A stretch of DNA of 64,000 nucleotides from Nothophaeocryptopus gaeumannii. Taxonomy: Eukaryota; Ascomycota; Dothideomycetes; Mycosphaerellales; Mycosphaerellaceae. Below the pieces are notes generated by a model that saw nothing but the letters and a program-made list of their open reading frames with translations, searched no databases and was not told where the DNA came from. The stretch spans positions 1,302,001 to 1,366,000 of the forward strand of contig JASISA010000010.1 of the NCBI GenBank assembly GCA_031771865.1, written 5' to 3'. How positions within the stretch are numbered: the first letter of the stretch is position 1; every line of letters begins with the position of its first letter. This document shows positions 45,495 through 56,122 of this stretch, one piece after another. Both the position numbers and the translations under genes were made by a program.

Positions 45495-46874
45495 TCAACC
45501 AAGGGTATATCCATAAGCATAGCTAACATCCGAATCGTGAACACTGAAATCTGAGCCCGGATTCGTATCCGAATTCGGATTGAAGTATTGCACACACTCC
45601 CACAGATTTTGGGAAATGCGGAAATGCAGATCGACGGAAAAGTACGGGCCGGCACCCTGAAAGGCTGCAGTGTCGAGACATTGTTGCGCAGCAGCACACT
45701 CAGTGAGAGTAGCAGGGAAGTAGGCCGTTTGAGGAGGAGCAAAAGCTGGGACATCATTGCCTGAGTTGTCCGGTGTTTCTGTAACGCCTTGGCCTGAGAA
45801 GTAGAGGTGGTAGGGGAATGTGCCGCCGCTCAGGGTGCTGCAGGCCGATGGTGCCGCAGGCTGGACAGTGGTGGTTGTCGATGCGGTGCTAGTCGAGACA
45901 ATGGTTGTGATGGTCTGAGGGAGAAATTAGTGAAGAGACATGTTAGGAACAATTGAGGTATGGACTCACTGTGGAGATAGAAGTAGTCACGGTGACGGAT
46001 GTCGATTGCGGAGCCGTAACAGTCGAAGTGGTGTACGCGGTAGCCGTCACAGTACTGATGCGTCGAATCAGTACAGAGCTCATATACGCAAGAGGAATCT
46101 CGCTATTGGGAGTCTTACCTTGTGCTAGTAGACGTCACGCTTGCGGTCGAGGTGGCGACAACAGAGAGCACCGTGCTTGAGGTCTGAGTAAAAGTTATGG
46201 AGAGAGGAGTCTCCAAGCAGGTGCAAACGCCTCCAATGAAAGAAGCAGCTTGGCTTTTCAGACTGCTGAGTCTTGACTCACGCGGATCTATGGTCTTTGA
46301 GGTGGTTGTTGAGATTCGAGAAGAGGTTGATACGCTGGAGGAAGAGGATGTGCGAGAGGAGGTAGACACTAGATGTGCGCCTGTGGAGAATTGTTGGACG
46401 GCTTCTCTCTTTCCAGGAGGACCGTTCCCTACAACGGTGATTGTTTGCGTAGTTGTTGTAAGGCTTGATATCGTATCCGTTTGAGTGATGACGGTGGTAG
46501 ATGTGGATACAGTGACCGGCGTGGTCGTTGTGAGAGCGGTCGAGGTGATGGTAGTCGGAGTGACGCTGCTCCAAGTTAGCAACTTCCAAAATCTAGAAGC
46601 CCTTCGCGTACGTGTTGTAGACGGTAGCCACTGTGGTCGTCACGACACTCGTAGCAACGATCGAAGTGACTATCGTTGGCGGGGCTGTCGATGTACATGT
46701 CTGTACAGGTACAGGGAAATTGGAAGAGCAAAATGCTGACGCTGGAGCATAGGATGCCAATGCAGAGGCCACTGCCCCGTATATTTTCCCCTGGCATTTG
46801 CTAGCTGGACAGGAAGCAGCAGCGAAGGTCAAGGGGGTCAAGCTGGCCAGTACGGCGATATGTGTGAGCTGCAT
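45495..46874 (-). CDS. Secreted Ser/Thr-rich cell-surface glycoprotein
   Basis: Four exons: complement join(45495-45914, 45970-46054, 46119-46565, 46612-46874), 404 aa. Introns of 46, 64 and 55 nt are all GT-AG and in phase. Seen: a signal peptide (MQLTHIAVLASLTPLTFAAA), a short Cys-containing region (CPASKCQGKIYG ... FCSSNFPVPVQTC), about 200 residues of Thr/Ser/Val mucin-like sequence interrupted by GPPGKREAVQQ, and a C-terminal domain of about 105 residues (GGTFPYHLYFSGQG ... CAAAQQCLDTA ... NLWECVQYFNP). There is no hydrophobic C-terminal GPI signal. Likely heavily O-glycosylated and secreted or wall-bound. The family is not identified, though the C-terminal domain recurs in fungal hypothetical surface proteins (inference). 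Confidence 0.75.
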
Positions 46875-49241
46875 GTTGCAGACTTAGGTCTTGGAAAGGG
46901 ATTGCAAAAGCGACTTTGAGCGGAACATGCAGACAGCGGACATGCATCGGGGAGAGCAGCAGCAGCTTCATATCATGTATGCAGTTGCCAGTGTCCACTC
47001 CGGCGCCAGTGTTCCCTGCATTGTAGCGGCCATGATGGCAGCACGTTCATATCCAGATCCAGACATGTAAAACTCGGCGCGTGGCTTCAAGAATATCTCC
47101 AGACTCCTACCAACGAATCAAGATCTTCTTCCAGGCAGCTGTCCGACTGCTCAATTCGGTTAGTATATTGTCAAAAGACCGGAAATGTCAGTTCCACGTG
47201 CTCTCCCTCGGGTCTGCCGACACCAGTGGCAGTTTTCGCGCCCTTTTGGCGTATCCTTGTTTCATTTGGGGATGGTTGATATTTGCGCTAAGCCGCATCT
47301 TGACCTTCATCTAAGCTTCTTGCAGTAAGCTCCCACCGTTTGGAGCAATAGGAAGCCAGTGAGGATTCCCTCTCTCTGGTTCAAGGTCTCCGAAAACTGA
47401 CTCCTTCCTGTAGGCCGGCGCAGCCTCAGATGCTCATGGTCCTGCGCTGTCTTCAAGTCGCGACGGTCTTGTTGATGCAGTCGTACCTCGTGCAGCCAAG
47501 CTCAAAATGCAAGTGAGTCTTATACTACGAGTATACTGTGAGTGCTCTATACGCCGTGGCTTCCACCGCATTCCGCACATGTGCTTGTTTGTACGGTACC
47601 TCCGGCGCCCAGGTCAGCAAGTCGTACGTCCATCCTATGGGATATATCCTGCGCCTTGGTCCTGGGATTGAACCAGGTGTAGATGGGCACTACGCGGCTT
47701 TGAACAGCTCTTAGGTATGTTAGACTGGGCATCGTGGGAGATATGTCGAGACAACGAAGTTTTGTTCAACTTCTTGAGCTTTGCGTATAAGATGGTAGAC
47801 TGAACCTGCAATGTGCAGACCAAGTCGTTGACGGTGGTGTCGTTAGCGCAAGGAGATTCCGCCGGGCCCTGGAGATGATGCCAAGACTTCTGCATGCATG
47901 CCCGCTGCCTGGCGCCTATACGACACGATCTTAAAGCTCACCTCAGCCTTTTCTCCACCACATTGGACGATGCTGTACACCTCGACAGATGCAGTTGGCA
48001 ACCTCTCCACGCCATTGATATCCTGCAACCTACCTCTATCACGGCTGGTGGTCCGCCAGCCCTGCATCAGATGCTTTCCGTCCCGTAGAGGCCATGAACG
48101 TCCCAGCCGTGGGCTCGCAACACACGTCTTCCTCCCTCCCACGACGTGATGAAATCTACCTGGTCACGCTTCAGATGTAACAAAGCGATGAACCTCATCG
48201 CTGAGATGCCACTCTGGAGGGCTGGCGAGGGCCAGGCAGACCGAAACGCAGACCCGAGTGTGATGAGCCTCCGTCACGGGAGAGACAGCGTAGTGTAGAA
48301 GGCAGAGGATGAGGTGGAGCCTGAGCACACAAACTTGATGTTGGAGCGCCGTAATTGCAAAGTACGACGATGCGCGTACGATATTTCAAGCGCGAAGCTC
48401 AAACATCGTGCTCACTTAGAAACACTTCTGGAGCGGAGGCACTCGCTGGCATAGATGCAACACGGGAGGGCTCAGTAGAGCTGCGAGCGCCATTGTCGAT
48501 AGAGACTCTCATGAACAGGAGTCAGCTTCCAGCATTTAGAGCACGATCCCAGAATGCAGCTCTCTGTTGAAGGACAACTCTGTGGAATCAGCTGAACGCC
48601 AGTCACTTCTCTTTTACTACACGGTCAGGGCTCACATGTCCGAGAAGCTACCATGCGTGTCATCGCTTTGTTCAAAGCGAACCATTTACTGATTGCTGTT
48701 GTTGTGTCTCGTTACGGGTTCATTTAAGCGTCCACACGATGGGAGGCTCCTCCGGTTAGTCTGGCATTCATCCGCGCAGTCGCGACTAATCCGCCTGGCG
48801 GCTTGTTGCTTGTTGGAAGTGCTTAAGTGGACATACTTAGCCTGCCATGCAGTGAGGAGAAAACTATCGGAGATCCGACATGGTTGCTCTATAAACGATG
48901 AGCGCGCGCGTGAAGGCGAAGAGAGTATGGAAAGCTCACGCTTGATTGGGCAAGAGGTGCAGCTTGATCATATGGCAACGACTTAGCGTGGCTCTGCTGT
49001 TGCTGTGCATTTCTCGACCGAGGCATTGCTAAAGTCAATAATGTCACTGCGCTTACGATGCTCATGACAATGTGGTTTGGTGAGAGACCGAGTTAGATGT
49101 GCTCTGCCTGTCCGGCGGTTCATTAGCTAGATCGCTGTCTGTATGTGATAGTGATGTAGTGAACATTCTCTTCTTAACAAATCCCATCATGGCCTCGTCA
49201 ACATCCTTTCCGGTCTGATCTCGTTTTATATTTCATTCATA
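46875..49241. other. Gene-poor stretch, possible remnants
   Basis: About 2.4 kb. On the minus strand around 47550-48150 short coding-like segments (CANDTTVNDLVCTLQVQSTI; LRAVQSRVVPIYTWFNPRT) occur in different frames. They could be a decayed gene, but I could not build a model. Otherwise nothing supported. Confidence 0.4.
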
Positions 49242-50235
49242 TCACGATGCCATCGGCGGGGTCGTGGTTCTTCCCTGCATCACCCCCTCCCATTCAGATC
49301 GACTCATAGCCTTCTCGGCATATTGCGCCACACGACTTGGAACCAGCGCGCCACGCTTGATGTCCTGGAGTCTCGCCACGAACGTAATGAAGTGCGAATC
49401 GAACGCCGTAGGTTCGGAGGTGCCCAGAATCCAATCAGTCTTTGAATTCTCGAGCAGATTTTCAACTTCTGTCATCAGATCATTCGTCCTGGCGATAGCT
49501 TGTTCGAGACCGGATTGCTCAAGATGCGGCATCTTGGCTGTCTGGATTCTGGACTCAAAGTCAACGGCATGTAAAAATGAGGAAGGAGACGTCGGCCTAC
49601 CGCTTGAGCTTGTGTTCAATGGCTTTTCGATACCTATCACTGGTATCACCCTGCTTCAAGATATCTTCAAGCAACGCCTTTGACTTCTGCGTATTGGCAG
49701 GTTTGCCCGCGAAAGTGAGCGCGAAGAAGCTGATCTGGTGGAGCTTGGAAAGCAGCCGCGTCACTTCGTCCGAGTGCTCCTTCGGGATCATGGCAGGGTA
49801 CTGCTCGGCAAGCTTATGGGTAATTGCCACACTGTCTGGAAGTGGAGGAGTTGCACCATCAGCAGTGGCGAGGACCGGGACTTCGCCGTTTGCGTTGATT
49901 TCGCCGAGGAAGTGTTCGCTCAGCTGCTCGTGAGCTGCGCCGATGTCGACTTCTTTCTCCTGGAGACGAATGGGCTGGTTCTGGTCTTTGGGCTCGCCAC
50001 GGTTTGCAAAGGCGTAGCGGACTTGGATGGAGCAAATCGAGTATGGGTAATGGTACAGAATATGAGTAGACGCTTGAGAGGCCATACTTGTGGAAAACGA
50101 CCGTGTGATCGGTATCTTCCGGCTCAGAATGAATTGTTTGCTGAGGGTGTGTCTGGGTAGAGAGGAGCGCTGCAGTATTTGAGAGAATACTTGAATTCTG
50201 ACTGTAACTGTTGTGGAGGTCTTTAGGAGGATCAT
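49242..50235 (-). CDS. Glutathione S-transferase-like protein
   Basis: Model complement join(49242-49548, 49601-50235), 313 aa from ATG 50235, or 263 aa from ATG 50085. The 52-nt intron (GTAGGC ... TCCAG) joins AIEHKLKR to IQTAKMPHLEQ. Seen: a thioredoxin-fold N-domain (HILYHYPYSICSIQVRYAF ... GEVPVLATADG ... LPDSVAITHKLAEQ) and an all-helical C-domain with KTDWILGTSEPTAFDSHFI. The longer form adds an Arg/Ser-rich leader ending IPITRSFSTS, typical of a mitochondrial presequence, so dual targeting is plausible. Known: GSTs conjugate or reduce with glutathione and are common in fungal specialised-metabolite loci. It is 0.4 kb from the oxygenase on the same strand. Confidence 0.8.
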
Positions 50236-50653
50236 GCCACGCTTGCCGACCCTGTTCGGTATCTCGGCCTCTATGGAACCATAGACGTTGTACGAAGTGG
50301 ACTCCACGAAAGTCGGCTTTTCGATCTTTGCCTCGCGCCGAGATTGAACGATTGGGAGGCCTGATATGTTGTATTAGTGTTTTGATTCTTGACGAGAAGT
50401 ATGGAGATGAAAGTCAATGTATGTACGATACATGGTCAGCGTGGTGTGAAGGACATGATCAAGCTGAAGCGAGGACGAGCTGAGGTCAGCTCTTGCCAAG
50501 GCGGACAACCTGAAGACGCGACGCGATTCCTCCATCGTCAACGACGTGACCATCCAAACCATTGACCGCTCTCTCTCTCATACATCTACTTCCACTTCCA
50601 CATTCGGCCCACGTTCAAAGATGGGCTCCCGGCCAGCTTCATAACAATCCGCC
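50236..50653. other. Intergenic between GST-like and oxygenase genes
   Basis: A 418-bp region holding the GST promoter and the 3' end of the oxygenase gene, both minus strand. No gene found. Confidence 0.4.
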
Positions 50654-51775
50654 TCACCAGAACGCAATGACCCGGATGTCAATACTCTCCCTAGGCTCAC
50701 CACCTTTGGCAGCATCACCGATCTCAGGACTTGCATGCCATGGAGCGCTGGCATGTTGACTCTTTGCACCGAGCGCCGCACTGTCGAACAATTTAATGAA
50801 CAGAACCTCGTCAGGGTCCTGCTCCGACACATAGTACCACTTCAGCACATCGCTCGGACCAGAAACCTCCTCGCCTTGGACCCCGAGCATGGCGAGTTCT
50901 TTCAGAAAATCACCTCCAAGCTCTGCTGTCCCGGGGTGTTTGTTTTCGTAGTTCCAGTGGACCATCTCTCCGCCAACTTCCGGGGTCTCTTTCCTTGCAG
51001 CGAGCGTTATTGGATCGCGGTCGACTCTCTTCAACGGCCGCCAGATGCTGTATGCCGCGTATCTTGGTCCCAATCGGTCACCTTTGTTATACTCTTCAGC
51101 AATGATCGAATCAGACTCCTTGGCACTGGCATTGAAACTCTGGCCGTCACATATTCTGTCTTCCGTCGCGATCACGCCACTCTTCAATGCCGCCTCATGG
51201 ATATCTTGTTGGTGACGTCGAATCGTTTGCCGTGCGCCGAGAGGCGTGAAGTCCATATGCGGGACACGAATCGGTGCTGCGAGCTTCAAGCTGGACTGGC
51301 CGGCCAGCTTGTGAGGCTTCTCCTCAGTCTGATTGTTGACAGCCTTTGAGAGCTCTTTGAAGCCTGTGGGAAGCTTGTATGCTTCCGGCGCCCTCTTTCC
51401 TTGCCGAAACGTGCTGCCGACGACGAAGACATCCTTCGCGCCGAGGGTCTTCTTCACCAGATCCCGAACCTCTGAGAAGTATGTCTCAGCCACTGCGTGC
51501 TCGGTAATCTCTCCTTCATTCAATTGTTCCAGGAAGGCCGAATTGTGCTTCACAACTCCGAAGCCATGGCTTTGCAGCAGGTCGTTGGGTGAGTAGCCTT
51601 TGAGCTCAGTCAAGAAGCGAATGTCATTCAAGGGATAGCTTCTCGGCACGAGTGGCTTCAATGATGGTGGTGCGTAGTAATTTCGCTCCCAGGCATTGCC
51701 ATTACTGGTGTCTTTGGTGATTACTGGTTGCATGTACTGCCCAATGACCGGGCTTTGCTCTTCGATGGAGCCCAT
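50654..51775 (-). CDS. CmcJ/NvfI-type (asaB-like) hydroxylase/oxygenase
   Basis: A single-exon 373-residue protein from ATG 51775 (MGSIEEQSPVIGQYMQP). Seen: a conserved N-terminal YAPPSLKPLVPRSYPLNDIR region, a PHMDFT motif (His173-x-Asp175) that is the start of the Fe(II) facial triad, YAAYSIWRPLKRVDRDPI, and a C-terminal SDVLKWYYVSEQDPDEVLFI, then HASPEIGD. This is the CmcJ/NvfI/GA4-desaturase-related family. Known members are 2-oxoglutarate- or non-heme-iron-dependent enzymes of secondary metabolism in fungi (for example NvfI isomerase, AsaB). The open frame runs 52 codons further upstream without an ATG. Divergent from the UstYa-family gene across about 640 bp. Confidence 0.85.
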   Translation of the reverse strand: MGSIEEQSPVIGQYMQPVITKDTSNGNAWERNYYAPPSLKPLVPRSYPLNDIRFLTELKGYSPNDLLQSHGFGVVKHNSAFLEQLNEGEITEHAVAETYFSEVRDLVKKTLGAKDVFVVGSTFRQGKRAPEAYKLPTGFKELSKAVNNQTEEKPHKLAGQSSLKLAAPIRVPHMDFTPLGARQTIRRHQQDIHEAALKSGVIATEDRICDGQSFNASAKESDSIIAEEYNKGDRLGPRYAAYSIWRPLKRVDRDPITLAARKETPEVGGEMVHWNYENKHPGTAELGGDFLKELAMLGVQGEEVSGPSDVLKWYYVSEQDPDEVLFIKLFDSAALGAKSQHASAPWHASPEIGDAAKGGEPRESIDIRVIAFW

Positions 51776-52417
51776 CTGAACGTCTTGTCCTGCGAGATGT
51801 CTTGAGAACGGTTGCAACAGCAGGACAACTATTGAATCTGATTGCTGAAGATTGAGAGCTGACTTGGTTAAACTTCGCAATCGAATTTGCCGAACTCGTG
51901 AGCAGATTCGCAGAACACGACCGATAAGCAAACCATTCCAAACACGAGCTGATAACCCGAGGCATGTCGATCCTAGGGTGGGGTAAATGCTTCATCGACC
52001 AAGCTCTCGTGCGATCCTAATCAACAGCTCCGGCAAGAAGGATCAACATGAGTATTAAACTTTGCGGCTGAGGCTTGATCAAGAGATTTCCGACCTCATT
52101 CCTTCGCTCCTTCACTTACACCATCGCCCACCAATCTGGCAGGATGAGGATGTAGCGCCTGAGCATCAAAGAGCCGATCTCTACGTCAAGGCACTGGTAT
52201 CGGATTCCGAATGGTATGGTCGAATGATAGCGCCCAGCGCCAACGGACATGGCTGTCAGCAACTTTCTAAGCGGCGGCTGTGGAGGCCTTGGGCTGTACG
52301 GGAGATCCTCAAGTCGCCATTGTCGACGCCAGTGGCTTGCGGTGACTCTCGACGAACCATCTCCATCTGGTGCCTGAATCTTCTAAGAACATACCAACAG
52401 TAACAGCAATTGAGACG
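51776..52417. promoter_or_regulatory. Divergent promoter, oxygenase and UstYa-family gene
   Basis: A 642-bp stretch separating divergent starts at 51775 (minus) and 52418 (plus), which would allow co-regulation. No clear palindromic operator was found by eye. Confidence 0.45.
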
Positions 52418-53318
52418 ATGTTCGAATACGAGAAGCTGGACCAGCAGCCTCGCACCTCTTCAGAGGCGGGCTCAATCGAACACAACGAAGCATGCCGATG
52501 CGCACATCGAGAAGCATCACACAGGCGATCTCGAAGGACTGTATACCTTCTGATTGCAGCACTTGGTCTTTCAATCATCGTCAATGTGCTTTTCTCTTTG
52601 AGAATACGATATGTGCAGGGCCACGCACACGATCCAAGCTTCTGTAAGTACCGAGACAATGCTTCTTGATCCCAATCTTAACGGCAATTTCGTCAAAAGT
52701 TGATCTAGAGCGTAATGTTCCTACCGTTATACCGCATGATGATCGTACAATCGACGACCCAATGTGGGATGCCCCCGAATTCGATTGGAATGCCGGGTGG
52801 GTGGCCTTGGATCAACAAGATGCGGTCGCAAGAGGCCTACCTACTTCGATGCATTGGCCTTGGGATGAGTCGAAGAGCATATACGTGCTTCATGCGTTCC
52901 ACTCGCTGCACTGCGTGGTAAGTTTTCGAAAATCATAGGAACCGACCGGCAATAGACATACTGACATCCCCAGTTCGTCCTCCGCCAATCCATTGTGCAA
53001 TACCGCGACGGCCACAGCCAAAGCTGGCCGCACGGGCACGTCACACACTGCCTCCACGTCCTCCGCGAAGACACGACTTGCAATGCAGACGATACACCGC
53101 GCTACGCAGGACGATTACACGCTCAAGTGAACAATACCATGATATTTTCGGGTGTTGGACAGACTCGTCAATGTCGAGATTGGAGTCAACTTCGAAAGTA
53201 TGCGATTGAGAATTCGGCTTGCTATCAGAGGCCGTTGGATCATTATGTGCCGTTGCTGGAGAGGTACAAGAATTGTCCGGATGGGAGGACGCCTTGGTTG
53301 AACGTAGAATCTACATGA
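52418..53318 (+). CDS. UstYa-family (DUF3328) protein
   Basis: Three exons: join(52418-52643, 52700-52917, 52974-53318), 262 aa. Both 56-nt introns are GT-AG and in phase. Seen: a short cytosolic N-terminus, a transmembrane helix at about residues 41-60 (TVYLLIAALGLSIIVNVLF), PEFDWNAGWVALD, and the two family-defining HxxHC motifs HSLHC (143-147) and HVTHC (170-174), followed by HVLRED. Known: UstYa-type proteins carry out oxidative cyclisation, chlorination or related steps on ribosomal peptides (ustiloxin, phomopsin) and other products, usually anchored in secretory membranes. All key residues are present, so it should be functional. The neighbours (oxygenase, GST-like protein, secreted peptide) fit a small biosynthetic locus. 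Confidence 0.9.
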
Positions 53319-53468
53319 GCCGAAGTAATGGAACAGAGAGTCATGTTGTTCAGTATATTGTCATATAGTCATACAAGTTCTACTGAGCCCCAAGATGGTC
53401 TACATCTACTACGGGGCTGGTGTCTTCAATTCTGATTCGTTCGCCGTCACCACAGTATCACCATCCTT

Positions 53469-53723
53469 CTAAGACGAGCCTGAGTCCGAGTTCTCTGCAA
53501 AGATTGATCAGTTGGAAGACCTCACAGCAAGGAATGAATTGACTGACCGGCATCTGCAATCTCGAACATGTCAACAACACCAGTGTTTGCTGTGCTGTCT
53601 GAGTCTAAGATGCCCCAAAGTCAGCAGATGCCCATTCTTCGAGCGAACTGAGAACATACCAGGCACAGGAGCAGCAATAGCAAAAGCCGCCATGAAAAGG
53701 GCGAGGATCCAAGTAGCTTGCAT
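53469..53723 (-). CDS. Small secreted peptide, 48 residues, three exons
   Basis: Model complement join(53469-53494, 53548-53604, 53660-53723). Introns of 55 nt (GTATGT, GCTGAC, CTTAG) and 53 nt (GTCAGT, CTGAT, TGCAG) both keep frame. Seen: a strong signal peptide (MQATWILALFMAAFAIAAPVP) and a mature acidic peptide with DSDSTANTGVVDMFEIADA and a Ser/Asp-rich end (ENSDSGSS). No cysteines and no KR/KK Kex2 sites. It is convergent with the UstYa-family gene, with only 150 bp between the stops. It may be a ribosomal peptide precursor, a small effector or a signalling peptide; its role is inferred from position only. Two perfect introns in so short a frame argue strongly that it is a gene. Confidence 0.7.
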
Positions 53724-54268
53724 ATTGATCGATTGTGGATTGTGTTGAAGTTGATATTTGTCTGTAGACTTTCAGATCGATCGATGGCTTCTATCATCAA
53801 GCAAGAGAAAAGGTCAGCAAACGCATATATCTACGGAACACTAAGCTTTCGCGCGTGGCTGCAAACGGTCTCGGCGATCTCTTGAACCTGGCTTGAAGGA
53901 TCACCGAGCTCAATGTTCCTCTGGACCCTTGACCTTATACCGCTAAGATCGTCAGAGGATGTTGGTGATGACCGACAAGATGAGATACGATTGGTAGTTG
54001 TGGACATTTGAAGGTTTATGGTATGGCGCCTTGGTTGATGTTACGGTATCCGAATGATGGGGAGATCAATTCTCCGAGGTATGCGGTGGCTGGCAGCTAG
54101 GCGTCCAGATGTTACAGTGTTTCCCGAGCTGAGAGACGAGGTTTGTTGTGCTCGCTACTTCATGTTGAGGAGCTTCCCTCCCACGTGTCAGATCGGAAGA
54201 ACGTTGAACGGTTCTCGATCATCAAGGTCTGATCATTTCGACTTGCAGGAGGCCATATCGAGTCCAAC
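53724..54268. other. Divergent intergenic region
   Basis: A 545-bp region between the small secreted peptide gene (minus) and the receptor pseudogene (plus). No supported gene. Confidence 0.4.
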
Positions 54269-55721
54269 ATGGCAGGCGGACTGGATACCAAATTGAGCGG
54301 CACTGCTTCTTTGGCAGGAGTCTTTCTGTTCCTCACGACTTTGACCACGGGTCTCCGATTCTGGGCGCGGTATAAGCAGAAAGCTAGGGTGTGGGTTGAT
54401 GATGGATTTGTTGTGGCATCATGGGGAAGTATCTCTCAAATTTCGAGCAGGCAGTTTTGCTGACTTGATGCTGTAGATCGGATACATCGGAATGATATCG
54501 CTGTTCATCTATGGTCAGTCAACACAAACCTCGTGGCTCCCTCAAGCCAGGCTCACAAGACCACAGGCATGGCCAACCACCTAATCGGCTACACCCAACC
54601 CAAATCCAAAGCCCTCGTAACATCCCAGCACCCAACCCTCGAACTCGTCCTCCTCTCCCTCAACTTCCTCGAAGTCTGGACCTTCGGTACAGTCAAACTC
54701 TCCGCTCTCTTCTTCTACCGCCGCGTCTTCTGCACAAAAGCCAAACGCAATGCATTCGACTACATCATCTACGTCTTCATGGGTATCGTCGTAGCCTGGA
54801 CCATCACTTTCGCCATCATGACGTTTAATCTTTGTGGGAGCCATTCGACTGTCGGGTGAGGAATCAAGCCGGGACATTCGAAATATTGTAAACTGGATTA
54901 TCCTTATTCTGAGGGTGTGAGCATTTCGGACTTTATTCTGGATGTGTTGATTATTTCGTTGGCGTTTCCGATGGTGAGTGGATGTCTTGTGCGCATCGAA
55001 GGCGAAGTCGTTGCTGATCAGTTGGTAGATCTGGTCGTTGAATATGAACGCACGGAAGAAGCTCGCGGTGTCTTTCGTCTTCTTGCTGGCTGTTGGGTGA
55101 GTGCTATTGAAACGCAGAATAGACTGCGGAAGCTGACGATTTGCAGAGGTGCTGCGTCAAGTTGTGCTCGAATGGTCACATATATCGCCACAGTCAAAGC
55201 TGGCCGGACTTTCAATGACGAAGATGAATACCGTAAGCCCCTCGCGATTATCCCTTTCTTGGCCAATGCCTGACTGATGTTGCTTTCCAGAGGTCAACAC
55301 GCAGAGACAATATTACGCCCTTCTCGAAGGTGGGCTGGGCATAGTCTCAGTCAATCTTCCCTCGCTTTGGTACTTCGTGCAAGGAAGCGCTCCTGAGCGA
55401 TTCTTGAAGAAGTTGCGCAGCTTTGGCTCTCTCGTGAGTTCAACGAGCCGACGATCGCAGAATTCAGAGAAGGAGGGCTCCGTCCATGGAACGATTCAAA
55501 AAGGGCCCTCGCCTCAGGAGACGCAACGGAGCAATTCTACCCTGACCGCCAGTACCGTCTACGCAAAGGGATCGCAGACTGTGTTTGATGGTGCTGACGC
55601 CGAGAGATATGACTCTCATGTAACGCCAACCACGACGGAGCAGAGAGATCATGCTGCTGGGGTGCCGCATACTTCGATCTTTTCGGAGCATTCCGTGGAT
55701 GTAGTCGAGTCCAGGAAGTAG
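54269..55721 (+). pseudogene. PTH11-type rhodopsin-domain membrane protein, disrupted
   Basis: Seen: MAGGLDTKLSGTASLAGVF, LTTGLRFWARYK, VDDGFVVASW, then GGAAGT at 54425 where the frame requires a GTAAGT donor (T to G change). Acceptor at 54476, IGYIGMISLFIYG, intron 54514-54566, MANHLIGYTQPKSK, KLSALFFYRRVF, in-frame TGA at 54857-54859, KYCKLDYPYSEGVSISDFIL, and intron 54974-55028 into IWSLNMNARKKLAVSFVFLL. Then ARMVTYIATVKAG, and a last exon with VNLPSLWYFVQGSAP and a Ser/Thr-rich cytosolic tail to 55721. Order and topology match the fungal rhodopsin/PTH11-like (CFEM-less) family of plasma-membrane receptors. One splice-donor mutation and one nonsense codon suggest recent loss. Lengths and remaining introns are intact. 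Confidence 0.82.
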
Positions 55722-56122
55722 TCTCAGAGCGGATTCGAAAATAAGCTTGAATTGCTGCTCGCTTCATGCTGGGGGTTTCGTGCCCTTTGTTCTCGCCTTA
55801 CCTTCGTCGCAAAGTGAACTGTCTCACTCACTTACTGATAAGTCTCAGTCTTCTCTGCTTCTGTTGTTGCATTGTTTTGATTCCTCGTCATGCCACAAAG
55901 CGGTCGAGGACACCAGAACACAACATCTAAGAACACATAACACCAGACACTCCTCGGCCTCGAGCTTTCCGCGGTATTCTCCCAGAGTACTTAACTCGCG
56001 CAAACTTTCTTTTTTCAAACAAGTCTCTTCCTCCCCTTTTATGTGCTTTTGCATCCGCCTCGCATCGCACTAGCACATCGGAACAACCATCCGTCAGCAA
56101 TCGACAAACAAACGCAAAGAAA
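55722..56122. other. Intergenic, C/T-rich leader of next gene
   Basis: A 401-bp region with a pyrimidine-rich section (TTTCTTTTTTCAAACAAGTCTC near 56005), probably promoter or 5' UTR of the Arg/Pro-rich gene. Confidence 0.4.

Noticed and set aside
49242..53723. Classical dikaritin (ustiloxin-type) RiPP cluster
   Set aside because: No precursor with tandem core repeats separated by KR sites, no tyrosinase and no second UstYa gene were found, so only a partial resemblance can be claimed.
55021..55028. In-frame TAG in the third part of the PTH11-type gene
   Set aside because: The TAG is part of a better splice acceptor (TTGGTAG ending at 55028) that restores the conserved IWSLNMN reading, so it is intronic.
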